The position numbers and the translations under genes were made by a program. Of a stretch of 64,000 bases of DNA, positions 34,165 to 47,819 are shown piece after piece. Source of the stretch: Balanoglossus misakiensis (Eukaryota; Hemichordata); the NCBI GenBank assembly GCA_040954595.2, contig CM082594.2, forward strand, positions 124,001 through 188,000. The letters run 5' to 3'. The notes beneath the pieces are model-generated. The model was not told the origin of the DNA, made no database searches, and saw nothing but the letters and a program-made list of their open reading frames with translations. Numbering within the stretch: the first letter of the stretch is position 1; each line of letters starts with the position of its first letter.

Positions 34165-35209
34165 CTACAAGAACCACTGCAGTCAGCGTACCGAAAGGAT
34201 CACAGTACCGAAACAGCACTTACTAAAGTCAACAACGATATTTGTATGGCACTGGATGCCGGTAAATGTGTACTCATGGTTCTCCTCGATCTCTCCTCTG
34301 TGTTTGATACCATAGATCACGACACAATCATCTCAAGGTTATCAAAACTGGGCATCACCAACATCGCACTACAATGGTTCTCATCATATCTTAAGAACAG
34401 ACAGCAGTTTGTATGGCACAATGTCAGAACCTCAATATTTACAATATGGAGTACCACACGGTTCAGTGCTTGGCCCACTTTTGTTCTGCAGCTACATCCA
34501 ACCACTTGCTCAACTTATTTGTCACCACAACATCAATTTTCACCAATATGCCGATGACAACCAACTATACCAATATTTCTTCCAGTTAGACACCATAAGT
34601 ACATTAGACAAGATGGAAAGGGCAGTTCACGAAATAAAAACCTGGATGACACATAATAAACTTCAACTAAATGGTGGCAAACCCGAGGTACTCCTGATAA
34701 GGTCTCAGTTCAACCGCTCGCCTCGTCCCATAAACCACATGAGCATTGGATCATGTTGTGTTCAAATTGTGAATTCTGCACGGAATATAGGTGTGACATT
34801 CGACGACAATTACACTTTCAATAAGCACATTAATGCAATTTGCAAGTCAATTTTCTTCCATCTGCGTCAAATCAGCCACATTCGCCGTTACCTCACTAAG
34901 GAAGTTTGCCAGATGCTGGTTCATGCTCTAATCACATCAAAACTGGACTACTGCAATGCAATACTCTGTGGTTTACCATCATCATGCATTCAACCGCTAC
35001 AGCATGCCCTGAATTCTGCAGCCACCATGGCCTCCTTCACAAAAACCTCACCAGACCCCATAATGCCTCCATCTCTTACACCACACCTTATACCCACCAC
35101 AAATCCTAGCCATCACCCAACCTATCATAGCCCAAACAATCCAAACCCAATCAAAATTGACCCTAGCCCCACTTATCAAGCCATCAATGCTCAACGGCAA
35201 CCCAAATAA
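34165..35209 (+). pseudogene. LINE reverse transcriptase, 5' part deleted (copy c)
   Basis: It has the same deletion joint as copy b (34164/34165) and the same RT frameshift. Confidence 0.88.
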
Positions 35210-35541
35210 CACTTAACTTAAAGATTGGCATAAATCCAAACTCATACCACTGCGACCCCAAATATACAACACAAAGACTCAATCACGAACCAATACCTAC
35301 CATTTGTAGCAAATACACGACCAAAGATTTGATCCCATCTATCATCCATATATCATCAGAAAGTTGGGACGATGAGCAATGGGGCAGAGACTGATCATCA
35401 AAAATTTGAGACAGGGAATTCCAACAAATGAGATCATTAAGTTAAATATGCAAAGCAAATCAGAAAAGAGAATCGGAAGATTTTCTCCGAAGGACACCTT
35501 GCAAATTCATGATTGGAAAGACACTGCAGTCACATGTATAT

Positions 35542-35712
35542 TGTAGTGTCCAAACACTAGTGAGCATCTATACTTTATACATTCTGTAAAATGACGTAAT
35601 GCAACATTCGGGTCATTATGAATAAAGTGCGTGAATGAGGCTAGGCACTCTCACTCTTACATGCCGGACTTGGTGTCTCATGTTGTCATTATTGCCCACC
35701 CACGATTCTATA
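35542..35712 (+). mobile_element. Ty3/gypsy-type LTR (copy c)
   Basis: Copy of 4395-4565. Confidence 0.65.
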
Positions 35713-35734
35713 TTTGGCGACGAGGACGGAGAAC

Positions 35735-36835
35735 ATGGAGAATCAGCTAGCCGTCAATGCCGAGTTTTCCTGTTCATTCAGTCTCGACAACCACCAGTAC
35801 GAGATGGAAAAAGTACATGGTTAGAGTAGAAAACGCATTTGTCGCATTCAACATTACAGATGACAACCGACAACGTGCACTGCTATTGCACTGGGCAGGT
35901 GAGGAAGTTTCCGACTTCTTTGATACTCTACCAGATACAGGAACGAGCTGTGAAACAGCCATATTAAAGCTTACGTCGTACTTCTCACCCAAACGGAACA
36001 TTGAATACGAACGATTTATCTTCAGAGACACCATACAAAACAACGGCGAATCGATTGATGCCTATCACACTTGTTTGCAACGCCTAGCAGAAACATATGT
36101 GACTTCACCAATAAGGATCAAGAGGTCAAATCACAAATCATACGAGGATTCACATCAGCCCGTCTCAGACGTCGTGCTCTTCGGGAGGAGACGACACTAG
36201 AGAATCTACTGAGTACAGCCTGTTCATTTGAGGTATCAGAGGTTCAGGCTAGTGGGATTGAGGAGAAAACCCAAAATTATGGTGCAGATACGGCATCTGT
36301 GAATGCGGTCAGAAAACAGCGCCACCAACGCCCGAAACCAAATAAACAAAAGAGAGCTCATCAGCAGCCAGCGAAAGGACCGTCCACTTGTTATTATTGT
36401 GGTGGCACCTATCCACATGACTCAGTATGTCCAGCTAAAGGCAAGTCATGCAGGAAGTGTGGCAAACCTAACTATTTTGCCAAATGCTACCGATCAAAAG
36501 GCAAGGCAAATAGGGTAGACAAGGATGAAACTGTCAAAGCTGTGCATAAAGTGGAAGACAGCTCGGGAGATGAATACTGCTTCACTGTACAACAATCAAA
36601 TGGCAGGAGGCCTCAAGTAACAGTGCAGACAGAACAAACAGCAGTTGCCTCACTGATCGACCCTGGTTCTACAATAAACATGATGAGTGTAAACACATAC
36701 AACAACCTAAAGAACAAACCCATGTGGCAAACAGAAAGCCCGTTTTACCACTGTCAGCAGTGCATTATTGAGTATTTTAGCATCGCTGGATTTAGCTCTC
36801 GTCCAATCAGAATTGCGGACGGTAGCATGATATAA
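35735..36835 (+). pseudogene. Ty3/gypsy gag-protease remnant, least damaged (copy c)
   Basis: Here the 2-bp loss of copies a and b is absent, so the capsid region reads on through FIFRDTIQNNGESIDAYHT without a break. The next shift, near 36095, remains. This shows the pre-loss state and dates the loss to after the first duplication. Confidence 0.83.
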
Positions 36836-37228
36836 TATAATTGAGAATAAATCTCGCGACAAGTGTACAGTTTGACAATGTACACAGATAATCCGTTTCA
36901 ACAATGTTTCCTTTGTAGTGTGAATAAAACTGCACACTTTGCAAGTTTTCAACTTCAAAACACTATGGCTATTACAGAGACAAAGCTGCTAATATACAGT
37001 GTATACCTGTCATTTTTGTTTGTGGTGAGATTTTCATTGGCACAGTCGCACAGAGCTCACACAAGAGGAAATTACACTTTCTGTTGAATTCACTGCATCC
37101 TGCTAACTTTAAGTCATATATCCAGTGAAACATTAAGTTATAGAATTTTCCATCGCAGTATTCTGTTTTATATACATGTATAGCAGTCCCACACATATTG
37201 ATTAATTTGACAAAAGAAACTGACTGAC

Positions 37229-37344
37229 AATTTTCACAGCGCTCCCAGTATAGCATCCTTGGCAGGTGCACGTCAATGCCCCACACGAGGTTAGGGTTGG
37301 CAAGTGCTGCCATTTTGACATGGGTTGTTAGCACTGATCAATTC
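37229..37344 (-). pseudogene. EGF-like exon e12, degenerate (copy c)
   Basis: Same lesions as 6080-6195. Confidence 0.72.
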
Positions 37345-39286
37345 CTACGCATGACAGAAAAATGAAGAATTAGGCTATGGGCCGGACCTGCCTATCGTTT
37401 CAAAACGCACTCTGTATATTAGGGTCTATTTCTTTTACATAAAAACAAGTCTTCTTGCTCTAATATGATAAAAGAAAAAAACTTCAACTTAAATATTGCG
37501 TCCTCAGAGGTAATATCGAGCCCTAAAAATCAGGTATGCTAATGCGGTTAAAGGTCGTGCAGTTCTCCTTATAACAAGCGATCTTATTGGTGGTTACGTG
37601 ACTGCACCAATCACAGAATGCGTTATGTCACTCAGCAATTACACACGCAGGGCCAACTATCAGGCAGCTACATGTATACTAGTATACATGTTACAGAAGA
37701 TTAAACAGAATTGTTGGTAAGGAAAGTTTGAGCAGACTAGTCCATTCAATGTAAAAAATGGTGCTGATTCCAAAAAAGTCAGTCTTATTGACCCCTTTCA
37801 AGACAAAATTGCCATTTTTGCCACTTTTAACCCAAAAGGTCATTTAAAAAACACTCAAAACACACTGTTTTCATCACATTCGGAGATCTGATGACATTTG
37901 AGGATTATGCGGAAACAGTGACACACCAGAATAAAAATTACAGGTGACATTTGCAAGCAGATATGATCTGACCATATAGAAATATGGAATGTAAAAACAT
38001 TAACAAGGAACATGCCCAATAAACTGTCATGTGTCATGGCAGTCTTACAAGTGGTGCTAGAAAAAAAAAATGACCAAAAATTGTCGGTACAAACACATAT
38101 GCGAAGCAACTTCTTTCAGTCAGCCCTGGAACAGACACACACTGACCTGCCACTGGTAATTAAAATTTGATAGCTGGTGGTCTCTGTAACAGCTGGCCTA
38201 TTTAAGTTATGTAAACATGTCTTTGTTCGAGGTAACAACTCCTTGTAAATAGTAACTTTAAAAACAACTGGACAATTTGTTTAGGAAAAGATTTGCTAAC
38301 CAAAAACTAAGAAACTTACCAAAAAAACTCGCTAAATATTTAATCTTTCTGATCTCAGAATTGAATAAAAGTTGCACATATACAGGTATGTGTTATGAAA
38401 TTATATCCTAAATTTCAAAGCAATCAGAGAAAAAACTAATTTCAAAGCAATCCAACAAGCAGTTTCACAGAAAATATTTGTTCAAAAGTGGCAAAAACAC
38501 AAATATGCAAATATCATCAAAATTGTACAATATCTTACTTCAATCACTACAAGGAACATGCTGCCTAAGTTCAATGCAATAGGACAAGCGGTTTCAGAGA
38601 AAACAATTTTTGACAAAAATTGCAAAAGTTTCCCCGATAACACATTTATGCAAATATCTCTTTTTTTTTACAACATATTATTTAGGTTACCCCTACGAAC
38701 ATGCCTACCAAATTGGAAAGCAATCTGGCATGAGGTTTTAAAGAAAAACATTTTTTGACCAAAAATGGCAAATATTGCTCAAAATTATAGATATGCAAAT
38801 TTTGCAACAATTTGAACAAAACTATGGTTACTTAGACAACATTAGGAGGCTTCATACTAAATTTCAAAGACTTTTTACCAATAACATGGAAAAATACAAA
38901 AAAATACCAAAAAAATAGGAAATCGATAATATTAGCTCAAAACATACAGGATTGTATGAGGTTGATATAAGGTACATGCATACCAATTTTCAAATCAATA
39001 TGACCAGTGGTTGTCCAGTTTTTGAGTTTTGACCAATTTCACATTTTCCCAGCTAATTTGCATATTTTTGGCAATGACATCTTCATTTGAACAAACTCCC
39101 ATCTACAGCCCTGCCTGCATCTACACGCCAAATATCGAGGTCATACGCGCTGCGGTTTTCAAGTTTTCGATGTGGACGGACATACAGACATACATCCATC
39201 CATCCATCCATCCATACATACAGACGTAACCAATCCCATAAGGTCCCATGGTACATACCAATGGGACCTAAAAACTTGTGACTTAC

Positions 39287-39409
39287 ATGTAACACATGTT
39301 TGCCCAGTGTAGCAGGTTGGACAGTTGCAGGTGTAGATTGAGCAGGAGCCTTGAAGTGGCTGATACACTCCGTTATTCAGACATGGGTTTAGAAGACACT
39401 GGTTGATCG
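39287..39409 (-). CDS. EGF-like exon e11 (copy c)
   Basis: Same protein as 8137-8259. Confidence 0.78.
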
Positions 39410-39857
39410 CTAAGGGTGAGAGAAATGAAAAGTATCACATTAGGGTCTTACACACTTGAGTGGGAAGTGAAATCTGTAGCAGACTGTCAGAAGATTGCAC
39501 ATCCGTGTGATCATGTTCATGTGTGAAGGATAATGAAGACCACTTGATCCAAGCTTGGTGCTACCATCTTTATCATAATTACAGCATCTTATAATATTTA
39601 CTAGTTGGGGGTGGGGTGGGGTGGGGGTGGGGGTAGTTGATGTCATAACTTTCTGATGTTTCAATTTACGGTTGGAAAAATAGCAACATCTACTCTGATG
39701 AGCATTTGAGTCAATGAAAGTATACATCATGGCTACGGTAGTGCATATAAGTCTCTTGGTTAGCTGCACAATCACAGGCAACTTTATTGAGACAATATCA
39801 ATGACAAAGCCCAGCGATTTCTACTTTGTGCGGCAAATCTGACACTGGTTTGCTTAC

Positions 39858-39974
39858 GTTCAGCGCACGTGGTTCCGATGAAACAGCGCGAACTCTGGCA
39901 TCTGAACTCGGTGCAGGACACTTGCTGGCAGAATCCACTGTTTAGACAAGGGTTGGGCTGACACGGATTCAAAT
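39858..39974 (-). CDS. EGF-like exon e10 (copy c)
   Basis: Same protein as 8708-8824. Confidence 0.78.
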
Positions 39975-40358
39975 CTGTGCACAGAAGAGAAAGTGATATA
40001 AATTGTGTACAGTTAATATTTACTACATATACTTTAAACAGATTTGTGCAGTCAGGGTTGAGTGGTAAAAATCTCAGTTGGTCAACAGAACATCACTGTG
40101 ACAAATTTCTTCCATGTTCAACAAAAGAAACGTAATGAAATTTTGACACAGGTGTAATAGTGTCTTAGTGTACCATACGGTGCAGGTTGTTGTTTGGTCA
40201 AATACACAATCCCCTTTTATGGCACACACATTCTTAATAAATTTCCCCAAAATTGTGTCGTTATTCACTGTTTGATACAGGTTGGAAGAAACCAACTGCA
40301 AGCCGATTATGTGTTATGTTATTATGTTCCTCTTCATCTGAAATTTAAAATCACTCAC

Positions 40359-40481
40359 ATGTCTGACATAAATCGCCGGAGTAACAGCTTGTACAGGAGC
40401 ATGTGAATTCAGTACACCAATTGGGCGTCAGCACACAGTTTCCACCATTCTGACACTGGATGGGTTGACACTGGTTGACAG
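40359..40481 (-). CDS. EGF-like exon e9 (copy c)
   Basis: Same protein as 9209-9331. Confidence 0.82.
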
Positions 40482-40776
40482 CTGTGGGATGTGCAGTCAA
40501 GATATTGTCAAAATTACAGAATCTACAAACTACACTCCACAGTCATGTACATGTATACATGACAACAACCAAAGGGCTGTTTTGAAAAACCAAATGCTGT
40601 GAAATCCTTTAGAGTGTGACAAGAAACCACAGTTGCAACCGAAAACAAAAATAGTGATAACATTAAGCTAGCCCAAAGTTTGAGTTACCAGGGCTTTAAT
40701 ATGTGTACCGTACTTATATTATATAATACATAACAAGTGTTTTGCATTGAATAAAATAATATTGGTTTGTACTTAC

Positions 40777-40896
40777 GCATTGTAAATGTGGCACCAGTGA
40801 AGCATTCGGTACACATACAGTCAAACAGGAAACAGCCGTCTCGCGCAACGCATGTGCCACCATTTTGACAAGGCATAGAGTATAACTGATCAATGG
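40777..40896 (-). CDS. EGF-like exon e8, cysteine lost (copy c)
   Basis: The last canonical cysteine is Phe (GATF) and NDQL is IDQL. The frame is open, but the disulphide set would be broken. Confidence 0.76.
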
Positions 40897-41289
40897 CTGC
40901 CAAAACAAAAATGAAAGTATCAATTACCTGCTTGTCAAAAACTTGTACATGTACTTGTGATGTTCATTTCGTTTAAATATGTGAGCAATGTCTTCATTCC
41001 TTGTTTCAAACCTGTACATTTAAAATAACATAATGATGCTATTGCTAGGATTTTTCTGTAAGAATCTTGAAAAATTAAAAAATGTGCCGTCAACATGATA
41101 CAGAAGGCTTTCCTTTTTAACGTGCATCTCACACTCAATTTTGACCCTACATCAGCAAATTTTGAAAGGATGAAACTTAGTAATGCTTCCACCCCATTTA
41201 TTGGTGTATGGGTCCATCTATCACATTGAGAATACCAAAAATGAGGGTTTATATACCACGCTGTGTCATAAAACAGTAATTCGACACAC

Positions 41290-41412
41290 CTACGGCACAG
41301 ATGGCCCCAGTCCAACACTACTGGCAGTAACAGGTGTAGTCAGTATAAGAATTTGGTGTTTGGGAACAATAGCCTCCATTTTGACACGGATTCTGATCAC
41401 ATGGGTTAATGA
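41290..41412 (-). pseudogene. EGF-like exon e7 with in-frame TAG (copy c)
   Basis: Same TAG as 10140-10262. GATC becomes GAIC, shared with copy d. Confidence 0.76.
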
Positions 41413-41976
41413 CTATCAGAAAAAAAATAGTTTAAAAAACATGAAATGCAGATGGCTACACCTCAACCAAAGATGATTCCTGCACCACAACAAAATCCTT
41501 TGACACAAGCATTATACTGGAACCATACCCAGAACACGCATTAAGTATATGATGAAGGGACAATGTCTCTATTTTGGGTAATACAGTAAAACCTGTCTTT
41601 ATGGACACCTCTCTAATCAGAACACCTAGTAAGATTGATTTTTCAAGCCAAATAGTAAGGATAATTAAGGACGTCTCTTTTACTTAATACTCAGATGTGT
41701 GCACCACCTTAGGAGAGATTACCTCATATGCACAATTATCTCTACAGACACTAGTCTTCAAGAGGCAACTCTTGTATATTTGAGTGATGAAAACATCCAG
41801 CTTCGTACACTTCCTCACAAGTTCGTGCCTATCCTAAATTGCACGGACATACAAATGAAATTTCTGTTTTCTTTTCTCTTGGGGAAATTTTAGAAATGAG
41901 AAGTTACCACACAATTCAATTGCCATGAAGAGAAAGTGCCCAAAAGATTGTCATTTACGGTACGTCAGAAACTTAC

Positions 41977-42099
41977 ATATTTCACAACGGTTACCCTCAT
42001 AGCAACCAGTACAGGCACAGGTATATGCCGTGCAGGAGTTGGCCACTGCATTACATACAGCCCCGTTGAGACAGCTGTTTCGCTGGCATGGATCTTGGA
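41977..42099 (-). CDS. EGF-like exon e6 (copy c)
   Basis: Same protein as 10827-10949, with one silent change shared with copy d. Confidence 0.82.
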
Positions 42100-42491
42100 C
42101 TGCAATAAAAAGTGCAACCTAATGTTATCTCAGCAATATTTACTTTCAAAATCTATTTGATAAAAACATCATCATTACCATTACTGTAAATACTGAACGG
42201 AACTTCACTTCCAAAAACAACTTGCTCATTCTGGGACGCACTTGTGGGGCTATGAAAATCTCTGTATATGTATCTTGTGTAGGGAAAATTTTCATGAACG
42301 ATCAACATTTTTTTCTTCAAATAAACATGTTTTCTTTCAGTTGTACATCATTTTTGAGGTGAACGATTCCCAAGGCCCAAGGTGTGATGCTGAAGATGAA
42401 AATATAAAGTATGACCAACAGACAATGTATTGAGACATGATTGTAAATGTTAGTTCCTGCATGACAAAATGTTTGTTTTAATGAGTTTTAC

Positions 42492-42608
42492 ACTGGCTGC
42501 AGTGTGTGCCGGTGAAACATCCTGGACAAGTACACTCATAAGTTGTACACGACAGCCGAGTACACTGCCCATTGTTCAGGCATGGACTTGGCCTACATGG
42601 AGTTTGTT
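42492..42608 (-). CDS. EGF-like exon e5 (copy c)
   Basis: Same protein as 11342-11458. Confidence 0.8.
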
Positions 42609-42923
42609 CTGTTTCAATGGAATGAAAATAAATAAATAGTAGTGACATAAGTTTTTAGGGTATGACCATTTCCTTAATTCCTACAGCTGTGGTTCTATCG
42701 GGTTCTCCTATAACTAAGCCTCCTTAATGTATAACTGAACAATAAGAATTACTTATTATACTTTTGGGAGTTTAGGACTTAGTAATTGCAAAAAAGACTC
42801 AATTCCTGAAAGTGCCTATTTGGTTTGTCACATCCTAAATATACAGGTAATTTCATAGCTGCCAGCTATGACAAATATACCGGTATGAGGGGGGAAAAAC
42901 AGTTCCTCGTCTGATAAATTTAC

Positions 42924-43046
42924 CTTGGTCACAGGTGATTCCAATGATACAGCCTTGACAGCGACAGGTAAACGCACTGCACGATCCACTGATTGGCTCA
43001 CAGATACCGTTGTTCATGCACGGATTGGGAGAACATTGATCGAGTC
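42924..43046 (-). CDS. EGF-like exon e4 (copy c)
   Basis: Same protein as 11774-11896. Confidence 0.82.
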
Positions 43047-43532
43047 CTGGGGGTTGCATGTAAATCAACCAACAATTGCACATTAACATCACAAGTCATT
43101 TCACTATTTTTTCATTCCAAACTTAAAAGATTGCTTGTAACTTGCTGAACAAATATTCATATGGACAGACTATTCTAGCTTGGAACAGGCAAAATCAAGG
43201 GTGCCCTGACGCCCAACTTTTAAGAGCAGTTCATTTACTGAAACTGCCAGCACCCAATATTATCCCACATGTAATCAATATGTGGAAATCAAATACATCT
43301 GTAACAGTTTTAATTTACCATGTGGGTATTTGCATGGAGGGCCATGGTATTTGTTACCTACTGATAAAATACCCTTCAAAACAATATCCTCATTTCTTCA
43401 GAAGTTTGGCAACAAGACCAATAAAGTTTCACATCAAAATTTACAATGTATAAATAAGCTTAAAAGATCTACGGAATGAAGATGGCTTGTTTGTTTGCAG
43501 GGTGTCTTGAAAGTATATACTCACTTGTTTGA

Positions 43533-44421
43533 CCATGGACCCTAGAGAAAGAAGGACGCGCAACTCCAGTTTTTTCTTGAAATGATGTTCTTTTGCATAC
43601 ATTATTTCCAGATAAATCCCAATAATCCAATTTGCAAATTAACTGTGTATAAACTAACGCAAAGTCTCGTGTTTTGTGTGAAGTTATCACAACACCTCAG
43701 AACATCTCGCAGAAGACGAGAAAACTGCAACGTGGTTGAACGCAGCGATTATTTATGGAACACATCTGGACAAGTTAAACAGGAATTTGAATCTGAGTCT
43801 GACAGCGTCCAAAACAAGCATCTTTTGTCTAACAGTCCGGGTATTTCACAAGGCTGTGAGCTAACCGTACCGAGGGTTGCCTGGCGGCCATAGCGCACAC
43901 ATGATAATCCACCCAGTTTGTTTACAAATTGTTTTCGTGAAATCTGTTTTATTGTTCACGCACTGCGAAATAAAATGCCCCTAAACCACAATTTTTATTT
44001 CAATGCTTCACGCAAACATAAAATTATTACGAAAAGTGTCAGCGTTACTAAGAAATATGAGTGCCCAGTCGGACATGCAAAAAACATGGATGATTTGTTT
44101 ACAATTTTTAAATGAAGCTTGTGGCACTAGAAATGACCATTCAACCGACAGACGAACACCAAACCATAATAATTAGCACAGACATCGTAATACTTTTAGA
44201 ATTTTAGAAAAAAACGCAGTGGCTGCTGAAATGCAGTAGTGCCAGTTTGGTGGCAAGTTTTCGCATCACTGGTGGGGTCGACACGTGCCGAAGTAAGGAA
44301 GTCATTGTCCGACTGTCCTGGGTGTTAATTATATAAAAAAAAAAACATCATCATACAGATAATCCCCAAACCCTTTGATCTTTGCCGCAGTTGCTCGCCC
44401 TTCTTTCTCTAGGGTCTATGG
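43533..44421. mobile_element. 0.89-kb element with 33-bp inverted repeats (copy c)
   Basis: Copy of 12382-13270. Confidence 0.6.
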
Positions 44422-44535
44422 TTTGACAGATGTCACCTGTGTAAGAGTTCACACACTGGCATGAATAGAAATTGCACGATGTTTGCTGGCAAAATCCACC
44501 ATTCATACATGGGTTGGGATCACAGGGGTTTTGCA
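44351..44535 (-). pseudogene. EGF-like exon e3, donor lost (copy c)
   Basis: As 13200-13384. Confidence 0.68.
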
Positions 44536-45067
44536 CTGGAAATTAAGAAAGGACGCCATTTTATTCCTTGCTACTCATTCTACAGTACAGATATGGCAAA
44601 AACCTTGCAGAATTATGGCAAGGGTGTGTGGAGTGATTGTGCCTACAACTTATATTAGGCTGGTATCAAGTTGTTCACACCTCCATAGATCACGTGGCAG
44701 TGACTGTGAGGCAAGGGCTTCCCTTCATGAAATCAAAGACCTGTGTACTGGAGGAGGGTTCCTTGCAAATGCTTGACTTGACTTCAAGCACACCTGTAGA
44801 CTCATATGTAAATTTACACTATCTGGCCTGGAGTGAGAATTTCCATAGTGGATGTGTGTTGACAAAAGGCAGTAAAATTGGCCAGTCGCGCATAATGTTT
44901 CTTGAACCAAGACAATCAAGACATTATGCGCCACGAAAGTGATTTTGATTGGAAAGAGTGTAATCTTGCATTCGATGTCAAGAACTCTCCAAGCTCTGCT
45001 GTGGTGATGGCTACACCTATGCTCAGGAAACATGCAGTATTTGAATGAGACTGCGCTGTATACTTAC

Positions 45068-45190
45068 ATATCTCACACCTATCACCTTTGTAGCAACCAG
45101 TACATATGCAGGTGAGATCAAAGCAGGAATTTCGAGCCGGTTGACAGAAGCCACCATTCTGGCACGGATTTGGTTGACACTGGTTGAGTC
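45068..45190 (-). CDS. EGF-like exon e2 (copy c)
   Basis: Same protein as 13917-14039. Confidence 0.84.
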
Positions 45191-45461
45191 CTGCAAGGAA
45201 AAGGGTCAAATTTTCCATGATCATCAGGGGTGAGTTTTCTACAAAAATTGTGATGTGACAAACCGACAAATTAGCATATTAGCATAATCAGAATAAATAA
45301 AAAAAATGCACAGGTAGTTTAAAAGAACAAAAACTTTCGAAACGGAATAGAGCTAAGCTGCTATCCCTTTCTATTTTTGTGTTTGTACAACATCAGTGAA
45401 GTTTAAATCATAATAAAAAAATGATAATTATCATTATTAACTGCTACAGATTCAAACTTAC

Positions 45462-45564
45462 TTGTCTCACAACTGGTTCCCTAGTAACACTCTGTGCACA
45501 TGCAAATTGTGGCAGTACAAGAATTTACCTGTTGTTGGCAGGTACCTCCATTGAGACAAGGACT
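45462..45564 (-). pseudogene. EGF-like exon e1, cut by array joint, TAG (copy c)
   Basis: As 14311-14413; the joint to copy d follows. Confidence 0.75.
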
Positions 45565-45620
45565 TCATAAGTTGTCTGAAAACACCAGTTTGCCCAATTT
45601 TCACTAATGTATAGGAATAC

Positions 45621-46274
45621 ATGAGAAGTCGGCCAGATTAGAAGTCGGCCAGTTCGCGTGCATGAGAAGTCGGCCAGTATGAGAAGTCGGCCAGTTGTTG
45701 AACTTGTACCCGAATAGTGCAGTAATGACCCAGATTACTTATAACAACACTTAATAAAATATAATTGCACTAAATATTTTCATTTGGACGGATTTCCCAA
45801 ATTCTTGACAACACAATGGCGTCATTTCAAATAATGGCGTCTGGCATCCGTACCAGTTCCCCAGCCCCGTATCCGCGTAAGGAGCTTAGGTTGTTCGCCA
45901 AATTCCTGTGACATTTCTGATTAAAGGGAGTTGTTTCAAAGCCTACTAAAATACATAGAAGATGTATGTGTATATTCATACTTTCTGAGACAACACCAAA
46001 CAAACAAACAAACAAACGTGACAAGGAACAGACTACTGGCGCAGCTCAAGAAGTGCAGGTGACTGATGTTGACGTACCCCGGTGACGTACATGAAAAGTG
46101 AACAGACAGTTTTAAAATTCATTGGCTATTTGTACAAATATCTCAGCTCCTGTACATCAAGGAAACATTTCGTAGTGAAACAGTTATATATAACACAAAG
46201 TACCAGGGTTCTCTCCCACAGGCCGACTTCTCGTACTGGCCGAGACCGACTTCTCATACTGGTTGACTTCTCAG
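45621..46274. mobile_element. 0.65-kb element with inverted GAGAAGTCGGCCAG arrays
   Basis: Copy of 14470-15123. Confidence 0.65.
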
Positions 46275-46391
46275 GACACCATGTATAGCTAGCTGTTGAA
46301 CTCAAAAAATATGTAAAACTACAAGTGATGTAAACAACTTGTGGAACCATGTTCAAATCGAGACAAGAAGAAAAGGGATTTCAAGACTTAC

Positions 46392-46481
46392 CTCCTTCAG
46401 CACTTTACTGCCCTGTAGCGCACTGTGTGACACTTGTAGTTGTGCATTCATAACCAGAAGGACGTGGCCGAGCCTAGCGAG
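46392..46481 (-). pseudogene. GCC2/GCC3-like exon g5 with TAA
   Basis: Copy of 15241-15330 with the same stop. Confidence 0.6.
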
Positions 46482-46724
46482 TATGAACCTATCACAGAAA
46501 AAATTCAAAGAACGATTTTTACCACCATGGTTTGGTCCAACGATCCCTTATTAGAGAGATGTCCGTAATCACAGGTTTTACTGTACAATACCTCTTCAGT
46601 GGAATCATTGTGTTTTTCAAAGTGCATCACAATATCAACTCCAATAAGCATAACAGTTTAATTTTCTGTGTATGCCATGCTATAACACAGGGAAGTCACA
46701 AGAGTGATTTGCAGCCCAACTTAC

Positions 46725-46922
46725 CAGTAACTGTTGAACAATCCACTACGGGTGACATGGTTGGACACTTGGATCCCGCTGGACAAGGCGTGCATGTGCC
46801 GTCGCCTTCCATAGCATATTCACCATTGCCACAGTCGAGCGGATCTTACATTGGATCTGAACACGATTGTCCAGCAGGGCACAGAAGACAGGATGTGCGT
46901 GCAGGCTCCTCACTTATTTCAT
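46725..46922 (-). pseudogene. GCC2/GCC3-like exon g4 with TAA
   Basis: Copy of 15574-15771 with the same stop. Confidence 0.74.
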
Positions 46923-47300
46923 CTGATTAAAGAAAATGAGGTTTTTAGTGATGTATTTGTGATACAGTGTCATTTAAAATAACAAATTACTTGAGATGAT
47001 TCACTTCATAATTCTGAGACAAGTATACAGGCATGTAGAAAATTCTTTGGAGGACATTAAACGTCATTTCTAATCAACCATTTTCTGAATATCATAAGAC
47101 TCTGCGAGATCTCACATGGCTAACCGGGTCTCGCAAGATCTCGCACTGAGTTGATAATCTGTTGTAAACACATACATACATACACACACACACATACCCC
47201 AGTCGCACTGACTTGAAAATCTGTTGTAAACACATACATGCATACACACATACCCCTCAGTTTCATCACACAGCAAACTGAACAAGTACCACAATCTTAC

Positions 47301-47429
47301 CATTTGTACATCTGGTACATTTTGTTGCACCAGCCAATGACACGTAACCCTTGGTACACTTGAATTGCGATGCACTGGGATCTATGCAGGCGTACCCTTG
47401 CTCACAAATAGTACAATGTTCAGCACCAG
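47301..47429 (-). CDS. GCC2/GCC3-like exon g3
   Basis: Copy of 16151-16279 with Asn to Lys before the cysteine of NCTRC. The frame is open. Confidence 0.76.
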
Positions 47430-47688
47430 CTGATCTGTAAATCAAACAGAGAATTTACACACCAAGTTAACCTTTGAATACCACTGTAAAAATTTGGTGC
47501 AAATTTTAATTATTTTCATAAATAGAGGTCTATTCAAATTTGGAAAAATTGTCATTTTTTCATTCATATATTATATCAGTAAATTTTAAATACAGAAATA
47601 GAAAATGATCCCATCCTATTTTTCAGTTAGTAAATTACCTGACCTAATGTTTGATGTTAGAAATAAAGGTGGGTGGGTAGAAGTTTAC

Positions 47689-47819
47689 CTGTTATGCAAG
47701 AGGTACAGCGAGACATCCTTTGTCCAAGGCCGAACTGTAATAACCAGCCGAGCATAAAATCACAGTGTTACCATTTGGACATTGGTTACCAGCTGGGCAA
47801 TCAGCACATGATGTTTGTG
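47689..47819 (-). pseudogene. GCC2/GCC3-like exon g2, frameshift
   Basis: Copy of 16539-16669. Confidence 0.72.

Larger units (their letters stand above)
29987..45564. repeat. Tandem array copy c
   Basis: This is a complete copy of 15578 bp with the same LINE deletion as copy b (joint at 34164/34165). Its gag segment lacks the 2-bp loss seen in copies a and b. In the EGF half it shares several point changes with copy d rather than copy b. Confidence 0.95.
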
